Source of the DNA: Isoptericola variabilis 225
GTDB taxonomy: Bacteria > Actinomycetota > Actinomycetes > Actinomycetales > Cellulomonadaceae
DNA length: 64,000 bases
Direction: 5' to 3'
Assembly (NCBI RefSeq): GCF_000215105.1
Contig: NC_015588.1
Span: forward strand, 2,728,001-2,792,000
Shown: positions 1 to 10,210 of the stretch, one piece after another
Layout of the letters: each line of letters opens with the position of its first letter
Position numbering within the stretch: position 1 is the first letter of the stretch
Notes under the pieces: generated by a model
Told to the model about the DNA's origin: nothing
The model's database searches: none
The model's input: only the letters and a program-made list of their open reading frames with translations
Made by a program: the position numbers and the translations under genes

Positions 1-339
1 GACGACCTCGGGCTCGACCCCGACCGCATCCAGCACGCCGTCGCGGAAGACGTCGCGGTTGCGCGCGTCGCGCGTGGCCGACGTCGCGACGAAGCGCACG
101 CGCTCGGCACCCAGGTCACGGATCGCGCGGGCGTACTCGCGCGCCGTCGTCAGGGTGCGCTCGAGCGCCTCGGGCGCGAGCTCGCCGGTGCGGTCGACGC
201 CCTGGCCCAGCCGGACGACCTCCGTGCGGCGGTCGACCTCGGTGAGGGTGCCGTCGTCGGAGACGTCGGCGACGAGCAGGCGGATGGAGTTGGTGCCGCA
301 GTCGATGGCGGCGACGCGGCGGGTGGAGCTCGATGTCAC
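1..339 (-). CDS. ppx: Ppx/GppA exopolyphosphatase, C-terminal part outside window
   Basis: The first about 113 codons of a Ppx/GppA-family phosphatase, which hydrolyses polyphosphate or (p)ppGpp in the cytoplasm. The N-terminus shows the ASKHA phosphate-binding loop VAAIDCGTNSIRLLVAD, followed by the family segment in which TRTGEL-like and VRFVATSATRDARNR stretches occur (here VDRTGELAP and RFVATSATRDARN). The GTG start at 337-339 is preceded by a purine-rich GAGAGGGTGG. The gene runs off the left edge, so the catalytic C-terminal half cannot be judged. It follows the DUF501 gene on the same strand with a 38-base gap, which matches the usual actinobacterial order eno-divIC-DUF501-ppx. Confidence 0.9.
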   Translation of the reverse strand, partial: MTSSSTRRVAAIDCGTNSIRLLVADVSDDGTLTEVDRRTEVVRLGQGVDRTGELAPEALERTLTTAREYARAIRDLGAERVRFVATSATRDARNRDVFRDGVLDAVGVEPEVV

Positions 340-377
340 GGGGCCCACCCTCTCATCGGGAGCCGACACCCCGCGCG

Positions 378-896
378 TCAGCAGGTGCAGCGGTCGGGGC
401 GCCACTCGTCGCGGACCATCGCGAGCGCCTCGTCGCCGAGTGGGTTGACGCACGGGCCGGCGGCGAGCGCGTGCGCCATGAGGACGTGGATGCACTTCAC
501 GCGCGTGGGCATGCCGCCCGCCGAGATGCCGGCGATCTCCTCCACGTGGCCGAGCTCCTCCCGCTGCGCGAGGTAGTGCTCGTGGGCCTTGCGGTACGCG
601 GCCGCGAGCTCGGGGTCCTCGGCGAGCCGCGCCGTCATGTCCTTCATCACGCCCTGCGCCTCGAGCCGCGACGCCGCAGCCACGGCACCCGGGTGCGTGA
701 GGTAGTACGTGGTCGGGAACGGCGTGCCGTCGGGCAGGCGCGGGGCGGTGCGCACCACGAGCGGGCGGCCGCACACGCACCGGGCGGCGATGCCGACGAC
801 CCCGCGCGGGGTGCGGCCGAGCTGCTCGGCGAGCACCTCCAGGTCGCGGTCCGTGACGGCGGTGGGGTCGTCGGTCGTGTCGTTCACGGGGACCAT
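378..896 (-). CDS. DUF501 family protein
   Basis: A 172-residue cytoplasmic protein of the DUF501 family, whose function is unknown. It carries a set of cysteines that look like metal ligands: CVCG at about residues 40-43, a CIH further on, a CVNP and a terminal CTC. The middle, YLTHPGAVAAASRLEAQGVMKDM, is typical of the family. There is no signal peptide or membrane segment. It lies between divIC/ftsB and ppx on the same strand with short gaps, as in most actinobacteria, so co-transcription is likely. The ATG start at 894-896 sits close after a GACAAT-like box; an in-frame GTG a few codons later is a possible alternative. Confidence 0.85.
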   Translation of the reverse strand: MVPVNDTTDDPTAVTDRDLEVLAEQLGRTPRGVVGIAARCVCGRPLVVRTAPRLPDGTPFPTTYYLTHPGAVAAASRLEAQGVMKDMTARLAEDPELAAAYRKAHEHYLAQREELGHVEEIAGISAGGMPTRVKCIHVLMAHALAAGPCVNPLGDEALAMVRDEWRPDRCTC

Positions 897-930
897 TGTC
901 CCCGATCGGCTCCCGGGTCCGGCCCGCCCG

Positions 931-1650
931 TCACGGGGAGGGCGACGGTGAGGACGACGGCGAGGGTGACGGGGACGGGCCCGACGACGGGTCGGCTGCC
1001 GGGTCGGACGGCTCGGGCGACGGCGTCGGACCGTCCGCGACCTGCACCGACTCCCACACGGACTGGTACCAGGGCACGTCGGCGGTCGGGTCGGTGCCGA
1101 CCGGTCCCGGCTCGACGGCGCGCCCCGTGAGCGGGTCGATGTCCTCGACGACGGTGTCGGCGTCGAGCGTGCGCCACACCTTGTCGCCGGGGAACACGTA
1201 CTGCAGCCGCGAGCGCGCCTGCTCGATGACGTAGGTGCGGTCCTCCCAGCGCGCGAGCTCGAGCTCGAGCCGGTCCCGCTCGGCCTCGTGACGCGCGAGC
1301 TCGGCGCGCAGCCGGTCGATCTCCGCCGACTGCTGGACCGCGCCGCGCACCGTCGGCAGCAGCAGCACCAGCGCGAGCAGCACGACGACCGACAGGACGA
1401 TGAGCCGCACCGTCAGCACCTCGGGCAGCACGAGCCCGTACCGGCTGCGACGTCGCTCCTCGCGCGCGGGCCCGCTCGGCCGGCGCGTGGCCGGTCGTCT
1501 CGTGCCCGACGTCGTACCCCCGGTCGCGCTCGACGCCTTCGTCGCGGCAGGCTTCGGGGCCGAGCCGCGCGCCGTCGTCGTGCCGCGCGAGCCCGACGGA
1601 CGGGGCGCGGGGCGGCGGGACGACGGCGTGGGGGGTCGGCGGGACGGCAC
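931..1650 (-). CDS. FtsB/DivIC septum-formation protein
   Basis: A divisome protein of the FtsB/DivIC family, expected to bind FtsL and FtsQ at the septum. The order is: a long basic, Arg/Pro/Ser-rich cytoplasmic N-terminal region of about 90 residues, one membrane helix (VRLIVLSVVVLLALVLLL), a coiled coil (SAEIDRLRAELARHEAERDRLELEL), the conserved segment IEQARSRLQYVFPGD, and a Pro/Ser repeat tail (PSPSPSP...). The open frame extends upstream into the repeat array at 1708-1983; I chose the GTG at 1648-1650 because translated repeat units are unlikely to be protein. It is 239 residues, larger than E. coli FtsB because of the N-terminal extension and tail. It stands between eno and DUF501. Confidence 0.85.
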   Translation of the reverse strand: MPSRRPPTPSSRRPAPRPSGSRGTTTARGSAPKPAATKASSATGGTTSGTRRPATRRPSGPAREERRRSRYGLVLPEVLTVRLIVLSVVVLLALVLLLPTVRGAVQQSAEIDRLRAELARHEAERDRLELELARWEDRTYVIEQARSRLQYVFPGDKVWRTLDADTVVEDIDPLTGRAVEPGPVGTDPTADVPWYQSVWESVQVADGPTPSPEPSDPAADPSSGPSPSPSPSSSPSPSP

Positions 1651-1707
1651 GTCCCGATTGTGCCGAGTCGGGCGGCCCGCGTCGTGGACCGGCGTCGGCG
1701 CGCCCGC

Positions 1708-1983
1708 GAGGTAGCGCCGCGCCTCGCGAGGTAGCGCGTTCGCGCGCGAAGTAGCGCCGCGCCTCGCGAGGTAGCGCCGCGCTCCGCGAAGTAGCGCCGC
1801 GAGGTAGCGCGTTCGCGAGCGAGGTAGCACGACGTCGGCCGCTCACCTCCGTGAAGGTGAGCGGCCGACGTCGGGCCGGGTAGCACCCGCGCTACCTCGT
1901 GGCAGAACGCGCTACCTTGGCGAGAAACGCGCTACCTCGCGGAGCGAAGCGCTACCTCGCGGCAGAACGCGCTACCTGGCGGG
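1708..1983. repeat. Mirror-image array of GAGGTAGCGCG elements (cluster 1)
   Basis: Fills the 336-base gap between eno and the divIC/ftsB gene. Seven units reading GAGGTAGCGC or GAAGTAGCGC on the plus strand lie at about 1708-1830, mostly 20 bases apart. Five units on the minus strand (seen as GCGCTACCTCG) lie at about 1888-1980. The two arms flank a perfect hairpin. The minus-strand units follow the eno stop codon in the direction of eno transcription. No gene is seen in this gap. Confidence 0.9.
1830..1873. terminator. Hairpin between the arms of cluster 1
   Basis: A perfect 19-bp stem (1830-1848 with 1855-1873) and a 6-base loop, CCGTGA. No T-run follows on either strand. It lies downstream of eno and upstream of divIC/ftsB, so it is a likely transcription terminator for eno, nested inside the repeat arms. 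Confidence 0.7.
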
Positions 1984-1986
1984 GGC

Positions 1987-3288
<1,302 letters not shown>

Positions 3289-3414
3289 TCACGGGCGACC
3301 GTGCGGCCTGCCCAGGGCGAGGTGCCCGGGACCGCGTGCGCCCGCGACGGTGGTGGGTTGACGCCCCCAGCCTAGACCGGCGGCTCCCATGCGTCGCACG
3401 GTCCCGACAGGTGG

Positions 3415-3872
3415 TCACGCGCCGCCCGGGAGCTTCTCCCGCGCGGCGCGACGCAGCGGCGCCGGCAGCCGGTCGCCGGTGCGCTCGAGGAACGCCCGCA
3501 CCGCATCGGGGTCGGCCGCTCCCGCATGCTTGAGCGCGATGCCGACGGGCTTGCGGACGACGGGGTCCGGGTCGTCCGCGAGCAGCTCGGCGAGGCGCAG
3601 CAGGTCGGCGATCCCGTCGCGGTCACGCGGGGCCGGCGCACGAAGAAGTCGAGCACGCAGAACGCGGCGAGCCGCGGCTCGTACTCGGGCTCGTCGAGCA
3701 GGCGGTCGACCTCGTCCAGCGGCATCGCGGTGTAGCGCTTGGCGACGTCGAACAGCGTGCCCATGCGGGCCCCGAGCACTCCCCCGTCGCCGGTGTAGTG
3801 CCGGTTGGGGTGCGCGGCCGGGTCGGCGACGGCGCGAAGGTCGGCGAGCAGGGACGCGGCGGTGAGCTCCAC
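3415..3872 (-). pseudogene. AlkD-like DNA alkylation repair protein, internal deletion and frameshift
   Basis: A remnant of a HEAT-repeat DNA glycosylase of the AlkD family. The first part, from the GTG at 3870-3872, reads MGTLFDVAKRYTAMPLDEVDRLLDEP and on to CVLDFFVRRPR. The frame then breaks near 3630-3640. In another frame the sequence resumes with RDGIADLLRLAELLADDPDP, followed by VVRKPVGIALKHAG and ends in AAREKLPGGA-stop (3415-3417). In intact relatives about 60-80 residues, including the WDLVD region, lie between these two halves, so both a deletion and a shift of frame have occurred. The product cannot be functional as written. A sequencing or assembly fault is the main alternative. 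Confidence 0.75.
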
Positions 3873-3880
3873 GACGCCAC

Positions 3881-3920
3881 CGTAGCGAGCGCTACCTCGC
3901 AAGCCGGAGCGCTACCTCGC
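3881..3920. repeat. Small GAGGTAGCGC cluster at the 3' end of mfd (cluster 2)
   Basis: Two minus-strand units and one plus-strand half unit. The palindrome GTAGCGAGCGCTAC (3882-3895) is formed where the arms meet. The TAG of the first minus-strand unit (3912-3914) is the mfd stop codon. Confidence 0.8.
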
Positions 3921-6900
3921 CGTGCCGACGGCGGCCGCGGCACCCACCTCCCCCAGGATGACGGCGTCGACGAGCTCGCGCGCCCACGTGAGCACCTCGG
4001 CACCCCGCAGCGGCCGCCCGCCGATGCGCGCCGTCGTCGGGAAGGGCACGAGGATCGCGCGGATCGCGGGCTTGAGCACCGTGCCCGGGTAGAGCCGCTT
4101 GAGCCGCAGCTGCGCGGACTCGGGCAGGTCCACGGGCGCGAACCGCACGTACTTGCCCTGCGCGGTCACGTCGCTCAGGCCGGCACGGCGCGCGTGGTTG
4201 CGGAAGTCGGCGACGTCGAACAGCGCCGCGGCCACCTCGGGCAGCGCGCCGTAGCGGTCCTCGAGCTCTGCGCGCACCTCGGCGAGCGCCTGGGCGTCGT
4301 GCGCGGCCGCGATCTTCTTGTACGCCTCGAGGCGCAGCCGCTCGGTCGCGATGTACGACTCGGGCAGGTGCGCGTCGACCGGCAGCTCGATCGTGACCTC
4401 GGGCGCCTCCTCCTCGGCCTCGCCACGGAACGCCTGGACGGCCTCGCCGACCATGCGCACGTAGAGGTCGAACCCGACGCCCGCGATGTGACCCGACTGC
4501 TCGCCGCCGAGCAGGTTGCCGGCGCCGCGGATCTCGAGGTCCTTCATCGCGATCTGCATGCCGGCGCCGAGGTCGGTGTTGGCGGCCATGGTGGCGAGCC
4601 GGTCGTGCGCCGTCTCCGTGAGGGGACGCTCCGGCGGGTAGAGGAAGTACGCGTACGCGCGCTCGCGACCGCGCCCGACGCGCCCGCGCAGCTGGTGGAG
4701 CTGCGAGAGGCCGAGCATGTCGGCGCGCTCGACGACGAGCGTGTTGGCGTTGGAGATGTCGAGGCCCGTCTCGACGATCGTCGTGCAGACGAGGACGTCG
4801 AGCTCCTTCTCCCAGAACGCGCGGATGACCTGGTCGAGCTGGCTCTCGCTCATCTTGCCGTGCGCGACGCCGACCCTCGCCTCGGGCACGAGCTCGCGCA
4901 GCCGCGCGGCGGTCCGCTCGATCGTCTCGACCTTGTTGTGCACGTAGAACACCTGGCCCTCGCGGAGCAGCTCGCGCCGCACGGCCGCCGTGATCTGCTT
5001 CTCGTCGTACGCGCCGACGTACGTGAGGACCGGGTGGCGCTCCTCGGGCGGGGTCGCGAGCGTCGACATCTCGCGGATGCCGGTGACCGCCATCTCGAGC
5101 GTGCGCGGGATCGGCGTCGCCGACATCGCGAGGACGTCGACGTTGGTCCGCAGCTGCTTGAGCGTCTCCTTGTGCTCGACGCCGAAGCGCTGCTCCTCGT
5201 CGATGATGACCAGCCCCAGGTCCTTGAACTGGACCGAGCCCGTGATGAGGCGGTGCGTGCCGATGACGACGTCGACCGTGCCGTCCTTGAGGCCCTGGAT
5301 CGTCTCGGCCGACTCCTTCTCCGACTGGAACCGGCTGAGGGCCCGCACGGTCACCGGGAAGCCCGCGTACCGCTCCGAGAAGGTGTCGAAGTGCTGCTGC
5401 ACGAGCAGCGTCGTCGGGACGAGCACGGCGACCTGCTTGCCGTCCTGGACCGCCTTGAACGCCGCCCGGATCGCGATCTCCGTCTTGCCGTAGCCGACGT
5501 CGCCGCACACGAGCCGGTCCATGGGGACCGGCTTCTCCATGTCGGCCTTGACCTCCTCGATCGTCGCGAGCTGGTCCGGCGTCTCGACGTAGGCGAAGGC
5601 GTCCTCGAGCTCGCGCTGCCACGGCGTGTCCGGGCTGAAGGCATGGCCCTGGGTGGCCATGCGGGCGCTGTAGAGGCGGATGAGCTCCGAGGCGATCTGA
5701 CGGACGTGCTTGCGCGCCTTCGCCTTGGTGTTCTTCCAGTCGGCGCCGCCCATCTTGTTGAGGCTGGGCGCCTCGCCGCCGGTGTACTTCGTGACCTGGT
5801 CGAGCTGGTCCATCGGCACGAAGAGCCGGTCGCCCGGCTGGCCGCGCTTCGACGACGCGTACTCGATGACGAGGTACTCGCGCGTCGCCGCGTTGGCCCC
5901 CGCGCCCAACGTGCGCTGCACCATCTCGACGAAGCGCCCGACGCCGTGCTGCTCGTGCACGACGTAGTCGCCCGCCTTGAGCTGCAGCGGGTCGACGACG
6001 TTGCGCCGGCGCGAGGGCATCTTGCGCATGTCGCGCGTCGTCGAGCCCTGGCGGCCCGTGAGGTCGGACTCGCTGAACACCGCGAGGCGCAGCTCGGGTG
6101 CGACGAAGCCCTTGCCCACGAGCGCCGGCGCGACGAGCACGACGCCGCCCTCCGGCTCGGACTCGAGGGCCGTGACGAGCCGGGCCGCGGTGTCGGCGGC
6201 CGAGAGCTGCTCGACCATGCGCTTGGCCGGGCCGGGACCCTCGGTCGTGAGCACGAGGCGCCAGCCACCGCGCTGCAGCGCCTTGACGTCGTCGAGCGCC
6301 CGGGCCAGGTCGCCGCGGTACGACTCGACGTCGCGGGCGCCGACCGTGATGGTCGTGACGCCGTCGGACTCGACGACCGGTCCCCCGACGTCGTCCGCGC
6401 CGGCGCTCTCGCCGGGTGCGGCGCCGTCGGGTGCGGCGTCGAGGCTGAACGCCGACATCGTCCACCAGCCGAGCCCGCGCCGAGCAGCGACGTCGCGCAC
6501 CTCGGCGAACGTGGCGAACGACGCCGCCGACAGGTCGATCGGTGCCGCTCCGCCGGCGACCGCACCGGTCCAGGCGGCGGCGAGGAACTCCTCCGTGGTC
6601 GCCACGAGGTCGTGGGCGCGCCGGCGGACCCGCTCGGGCTCGTGGACCACGAGCAGCGCGTCGTCGGGCGCCAGCTCGAGCACGGGGACCATGCGGTCGA
6701 CCAGCACGGGCGCGAGCGACTCCATGCCCTCGACCGCGACGCCGGCGGCGAGCTTGTCGAGCATCTCCACGGCGCCGGGCAGCTGCTCGACGAGCTCCGC
6801 GGCACGCCGGCGCACGGCGTCGGTCAGCAGGATCTCCCGGCACGGCGGCGCCCACAGGCCGTGCTGCGCGATCTCGAGCGAGCGCTGGTCGGCGACGGCG

Positions 6901-7544
6901 AACCAGCGGATCTCGGTGACCTCGTCGCCCCAGAACTCGATGCGCAGCGGGTGGTCCTCGGTGGGCGGGAACACGTCGAGGATGCCGCCGCGGACGGCGA
7001 ACTCGCCGCGGCGCTCGACCATGTCGACGCGCGAGTACGCGGCGGCCACGAGCCGGTCCGCGACGTCGGTGAGGTCGACGGTGTCGCCGGGGTGCAGCTC
7101 GACGGGCTCGAGCTCGCCGAGGCCGTCGACCACGGGCTGCAGGAGGGCGCGCACGGGCATGACGAGGACGCGGATCGGCCCGGACTGCCCGCCCTCCTCG
7201 CTCGGGTGCGCCAGACGGCGGAACACGGCGAGGCGCTTGGCGACCGTGTCGGCGCGGGGCGAGAGCCGCTCGTGCGGCAGCGTCTCCCAGGCTGGCAGCA
7301 CCGCGACGTCGTCGGACCGCTCGTCGGGCAGGTACGCGCGCACGGACGCGGCGAGCTCGTCCGCCTCGCGCCCGGTCGCCGTGACGACGACGAGCGGCCG
7401 GCGCTCGGCGGCCGCGGCGAGGAGCGGCGGGCGCACGCCCACCGGGGTCACGACGTCGACGAACCCGCGCGCGGGGACGCGCTCGACCGCCTCGGCGGCG
7501 CCGGGGTCGGCGAGCAGGGCGGGGATGAGACCGGTGAGGTTCAT
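3912..7544 (-). CDS. mfd: Transcription-repair coupling factor Mfd
   Basis: An ATP-dependent translocase that removes RNA polymerase stalled at lesions and recruits UvrA. The length, 1210 residues, is normal. It has an N-terminal UvrB-like module (VVVTATGREADELAASV...), the RNA-polymerase-interaction domain (LKAGDYVVHEQHGVGRFVEM), helicase motifs with Walker A GDVGYGKTE near residue 683 and the DEEQ box (IIDEEQRFGVEHKE) near 780, and a C-terminal TRCF domain. The ATG at 7542-7544 has GAAGGAC five bases upstream; the longer upstream frame has no support. The stop codon is the TAG inside a repeat element, so the last residues GTAR abut the array. Confidence 0.96.
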   Translation of the reverse strand: MNLTGLIPALLADPGAAEAVERVPARGFVDVVTPVGVRPPLLAAAAERRPLVVVTATGREADELAASVRAYLPDERSDDVAVLPAWETLPHERLSPRADTVAKRLAVFRRLAHPSEEGGQSGPIRVLVMPVRALLQPVVDGLGELEPVELHPGDTVDLTDVADRLVAAAYSRVDMVERRGEFAVRGGILDVFPPTEDHPLRIEFWGDEVTEIRWFAVADQRSLEIAQHGLWAPPCREILLTDAVRRRAAELVEQLPGAVEMLDKLAAGVAVEGMESLAPVLVDRMVPVLELAPDDALLVVHEPERVRRRAHDLVATTEEFLAAAWTGAVAGGAAPIDLSAASFATFAEVRDVAARRGLGWWTMSAFSLDAAPDGAAPGESAGADDVGGPVVESDGVTTITVGARDVESYRGDLARALDDVKALQRGGWRLVLTTEGPGPAKRMVEQLSAADTAARLVTALESEPEGGVVLVAPALVGKGFVAPELRLAVFSESDLTGRQGSTTRDMRKMPSRRRNVVDPLQLKAGDYVVHEQHGVGRFVEMVQRTLGAGANAATREYLVIEYASSKRGQPGDRLFVPMDQLDQVTKYTGGEAPSLNKMGGADWKNTKAKARKHVRQIASELIRLYSARMATQGHAFSPDTPWQRELEDAFAYVETPDQLATIEEVKADMEKPVPMDRLVCGDVGYGKTEIAIRAAFKAVQDGKQVAVLVPTTLLVQQHFDTFSERYAGFPVTVRALSRFQSEKESAETIQGLKDGTVDVVIGTHRLITGSVQFKDLGLVIIDEEQRFGVEHKETLKQLRTNVDVLAMSATPIPRTLEMAVTGIREMSTLATPPEERHPVLTYVGAYDEKQITAAVRRELLREGQVFYVHNKVETIERTAARLRELVPEARVGVAHGKMSESQLDQVIRAFWEKELDVLVCTTIVETGLDISNANTLVVERADMLGLSQLHQLRGRVGRGRERAYAYFLYPPERPLTETAHDRLATMAANTDLGAGMQIAMKDLEIRGAGNLLGGEQSGHIAGVGFDLYVRMVGEAVQAFRGEAEEEAPEVTIELPVDAHLPESYIATERLRLEAYKKIAAAHDAQALAEVRAELEDRYGALPEVAAALFDVADFRNHARRAGLSDVTAQGKYVRFAPVDLPESAQLRLKRLYPGTVLKPAIRAILVPFPTTARIGGRPLRGAEVLTWARELVDAVILGEVGAAAAVGTAR

Positions 7545-7654
7545 GGGTGTCCTTCGATCGTTCGCGCACGACGACGAACCCGGAACTCCCGCGATGGGGG
7601 GGTGCCCGGGCTTGCCGTACCAGGTTACGCGCCGCCTCCGACGCCCGCGGCGGC

Positions 7655-8245
7655 TCAGACCGTGGCCGTGAGCACAGCGCCGAGCCCGAGGTCGTACATC
7701 TCGTACCCGCCCTGCTCGAGCGCGCTGAAGATCGCGAAGAGGAAGACGATCGCGAGCACCCAGCCGATCGTGCCCAGCACGCCCAGGACGATGCCGGCGA
7801 TCGCCAGGCCCCTGCCCTCCTGGCCCGTCCGGCCGATCCGCGACAACGCGATCATGCCCAGGACCAGCGGGATGATCGCCATGCCCAGGATGCCCGTGAC
7901 GAGCGCCGCGATCGCGAAGCCGTCGGTCCCCCGCGAGAAGCGCTGCTGCCCGTACGCCGCGTACATCGGCTCGGGCGGCGCGTCGCGGTAGCCGGTCTGC
8001 GAGTGGTAGTACGGCGGAGTCCCGCCGCCCGAGTCCTGTCCGGACCGGCCGTACGGGTCCGGGTCCGCCGGCGGCTGTGCTCCGCGGGCACCCGTGCCGG
8101 GCATCTCGACGCCGCCCGTCGGGTTGACCTCGTAGCCCGACGGCGCCGGGGAGTAGTTCGGGGGCAGCGTGGACCCCGAACCGCTCGGCGGCGCGGGCCG
8201 GTACGGGTCGTTCGGGTCGACGGCATCGCCGTGGTCGTTGCTCAT
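7655..8245 (-). CDS. DUF4190 membrane protein with Pro-rich N-terminus
   Basis: A small membrane protein of 196 residues. The N-terminal 110 residues are hydrophilic and rich in Pro, Gly, Ser and Tyr (PYRPAPPSGSGSTLPPNYSP), probably disordered. Two membrane helices follow: FAIAALVTGILGMAIIPLVL and GLAIAGIVLGVLGTIGWVLA, joined by a short basic loop (SRIGRTGQEGR). This is the DUF4190 layout common in actinobacteria; its function is unknown. The ATG at 8243-8245 has a CAGACT box 6 bases upstream, suggesting a leaderless message. It sits between pth and mfd on the same strand. Confidence 0.8.
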   Translation of the reverse strand: MSNDHGDAVDPNDPYRPAPPSGSGSTLPPNYSPAPSGYEVNPTGGVEMPGTGARGAQPPADPDPYGRSGQDSGGGTPPYYHSQTGYRDAPPEPMYAAYGQQRFSRGTDGFAIAALVTGILGMAIIPLVLGMIALSRIGRTGQEGRGLAIAGIVLGVLGTIGWVLAIVFLFAIFSALEQGGYEMYDLGLGAVLTATV

Positions 8246-8294
8246 GCGTCGAGTCTGCCGGACCGGCGGCCCGCCGCGCCACGGCCCGAGCGGG

Positions 8295-8897
8295 TCAACC
8301 CCGCGCGTGGTACTTGCCCTGCGCGGCGAGCAAGCCCTCGACAAGCAGCATCTCGACCGCGTCCGCGGCGTCGTCGACGAGCATCGGCAGCTCCTTGCGC
8401 TCCGTGGCCGAGAAGTCCTTGAGCACGTAGTCGGCGGTGTCCATGCGCCCGGGCGGACGCCCGACGCCGACCCGCACGCGCAGGTAGTCGCGGGTGCCGA
8501 GCGCCTTGCTGATGTCGCGCAGGCCGTTGTGGCCGCCCTCTCCCCCGCCGATCTTCAGCTTGATCGTGTCGAAGGGGATGTCGACCTCGTCATGGACCAC
8601 CACGACGTGGTCCGGCTGGACCCCGTAGTACTTCGCGAGCGCGGAGACCGGCCCGCCCGACGTGTTCATGTACGTCGTCGGCTTGGCCAGGACCACGCGC
8701 GGCCCGGGGGCGCCGCCCGGCAGCACGCCGAGCCGGCCCTCGGCGACGACCGCCTGCGCACGACCGTGGCGCGCGAACCGCACGCCGGCGCGCTCGGCCA
8801 GCAGGTCCAGCACCATCTGGCCGACGTTGTGCCGGTTGCCCGCGTACCGCGGGCCCGGGTTGCCGAGCCCGACGACGAGCCACGGGGAGTCAGTCAC
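8295..8897 (-). CDS. pth: Peptidyl-tRNA hydrolase
   Basis: Releases peptides from prematurely dissociated peptidyl-tRNA in the cytoplasm. The 200-residue protein has the family signature [21 protein letters not shown], with the catalytic His in RHNVG, then [21 protein letters not shown] and [13 protein letters not shown]. The GTG start at 8895-8897 has AAGGA eight bases upstream. The pth-rplY-prs-glmU order is conserved in actinobacteria, but here a large repeat array separates it from rplY. Confidence 0.96.
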   Translation of the reverse strand: MTDSPWLVVGLGNPGPRYAGNRHNVGQMVLDLLAERAGVRFARHGRAQAVVAEGRLGVLPGGAPGPRVVLAKPTTYMNTSGGPVSALAKYYGVQPDHVVVVHDEVDIPFDTIKLKIGGGEGGHNGLRDISKALGTRDYLRVRVGVGRPPGRMDTADYVLKDFSATERKELPMLVDDAADAVEMLLVEGLLAAQGKYHARG

Positions 8898-8917
8898 GTG
8901 CAGGTCCTTTCATCGCC

Positions 8918-9242
8918 GAGGTAGCGCTGCGCCTCGCGAGGTAGCGCTGCGCCTCGCGAGGTAGCGCTGCGCCTCGCGAGGTAGCGCTGCGCCTCGCGAG
9001 GTAGCGCTGCGCCTCGCGAGGTAGCGCGTCCGGCCACGAGGTAGCGCGTCCAGCCACGAGGTAGCGCGACAGCAGACGGATCGAGGCGCAGCCCTCGTCG
9101 GACTGCGCCTCGATCTGGCCGTGCTCACGCTACCTCGGCGGCGCGGCAAGCGCTACCTCGGCGCGGCAAGCGCTACCTCGGCGCGGCGAGCGCTACCTCG
9201 GCGCGGCGAGCGCTACCTCGGCGCGGCGAGCGCTACCTCGCG
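8918..9242. repeat. Mirror-image array of 20-bp repeats (cluster 3)
   Basis: Occupies the 352-base gap between rplY and pth. Eight plus-strand units start at 8918 and recur at exactly 20 bases (8918, 8938 and so on to 9058), several of them identical (GAGGTAGCGCTGCGCCTCGC). Six minus-strand units lie at about 9127-9240, also mostly 20 bases apart. The arms flank a hairpin. No gene was found. Confidence 0.93.
9079..9115. terminator. Hairpin between the arms of cluster 3
   Basis: A perfect 13-bp stem (9079-9091 with 9103-9115) around an 11-base loop, downstream of rplY. There is no T-run. Confidence 0.65.
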
Positions 9243-9249
9243 GAGAGGG

Positions 9250-9843
9250 TCACTCCGACTCGGTCGCCTCGGCGGGGGACTCCTCGGGCGACTCGGCGGA
9301 CTCCTCGGCCTGCGGCAGCGAGACGGTCACGACGATGTGCTCCGGGTCGGTCAGCAGCTCGACGCCGGAGGGCAGCTCGACGTCGCCCGCCGTGATGTGC
9401 GAGCCGGCCTCGAGGCCCTCGATCGACACGTCGATGGACTCGGGGAGGTGGGTCGCCTCGGCGTTGACCGACAGCGTCGGCGACTCGACGAGGTGGATGG
9501 TGCCGGGCGCCGACTCGCCGACGACGTTCACGGTCACGTCGACGGCGATCTTCTCGCCCGCGGAGACGACGAGCAGGTCGACGTGCTCGATCGTGTTGCG
9601 GACGGGGTCGCGCTGGACGTCCTTGGCGACCGCGAGCTGCGACTTGCCGTCGAGGTCGATCGAGAACAGCGCGTTGGCGTGGCGCACGGCGAGCATCGTC
9701 TCGTGGCCCGGCAGGGTGATGTGGACCGGGTCGGTGCCGTGGCCGTACAGGACGGCGGGAATCTTGTCCGCGCGGCGGATGCGGCGGGCGGCACCCTTGC
9801 CGAACTCCGTGCGGGCCTCGGCGGCGATCTTGATCTCGGACAC
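9250..9843 (-). CDS. rplY: Ribosomal protein L25/Ctc (long form)
   Basis: A 5S-rRNA-binding ribosomal protein of the general-stress (Ctc) form, 197 residues. The L25 domain covers about residues 1-95 (EARTEFGKGAARRIRRADKIPAVLYG, shown only in part here: FGKGAARRIRR, IPAVLYGHG, VQRDPVRNTIEHVDLL). The C-terminal TL5-like domain follows and ends in an acidic Glu/Ser tail (EESAESPEESPAEATESE). The GTG start at 9841-9843 follows AGGAG with an 8-base spacing. It lies between pth and prs as usual. A hairpin directly upstream of the ribosome-binding site could affect its translation. Confidence 0.95.
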   Translation of the reverse strand: MSEIKIAAEARTEFGKGAARRIRRADKIPAVLYGHGTDPVHITLPGHETMLAVRHANALFSIDLDGKSQLAVAKDVQRDPVRNTIEHVDLLVVSAGEKIAVDVTVNVVGESAPGTIHLVESPTLSVNAEATHLPESIDVSIEGLEAGSHITAGDVELPSGVELLTDPEHIVVTVSLPQAEESAESPEESPAEATESE

Positions 9844-9872
9844 GTGGATCACTCCTGTGATGGTCTGTGCGT

Positions 9873-9898
9873 GCCGACGGCCAGAGGGAGCCGTCGGC
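9873..9898 (-). promoter_or_regulatory. Leader hairpin upstream of rplY
   Basis: An 8-bp perfect stem (9873-9880 with 9891-9898) with a 10-base loop, about 15 bases upstream of the rplY ribosome-binding site. The rest of the roughly 330-base stretch 9844-10170 contains no convincing gene. It may hold the rplY promoter, for example near the TACAGT box at about 10129-10134. Confidence 0.4.
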
Positions 9899-10170
9899 TG
9901 TCCACGGAGTGTGAGGTGCCCCGCGGACGGGCGGCTGCGTCGGCGCGGGACACGTGACGGACGCGAGCGAGGACGCGCCGCGGTCCTGCGCGCGAACCGC
10001 GCGCGGCACCGACAGCCGCCCAGTCGATCACGGATATCCGACGGATCCAGCCCTGAGGGTGCGATCGCGGCCCGCACCCTGTGCGTGCCGGCGCCCGTCA
10101 GACGTCCCTCGCCGAGGCAACCGGTCTACTGTACCCGGCGCGGCGCCCGCTGGAAAACTGCCGGACGCAC

Positions 10171-10210
10171 GACGACGGCGGCCGCCCGGACCGGGCGGCC
10201 GCCGTCGTGC
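10171..10210. terminator. GC-rich hairpin downstream of prs
   Basis: About 16 bp of near-perfect stem (10174-10189 with 10191-10206) whose tip must open to make a loop. It lies just beyond the repeat units that follow prs. No T-run. Confidence 0.65.

Noticed and set aside
3798..7991. Very long plus-strand open frames opposite mfd and other genes
   Set aside because: They are antisense shadows caused by high third-position GC in the true minus-strand genes; their residue composition (Arg, Gly, Asp, Val, Leu runs) fits no family.
8918..9060. Regular 20-bp tandem units resembling a CRISPR array
   Set aside because: Variable parts are only 8-11 bases, units are nearly identical throughout, there is a mirrored arm, and no cas genes are present.
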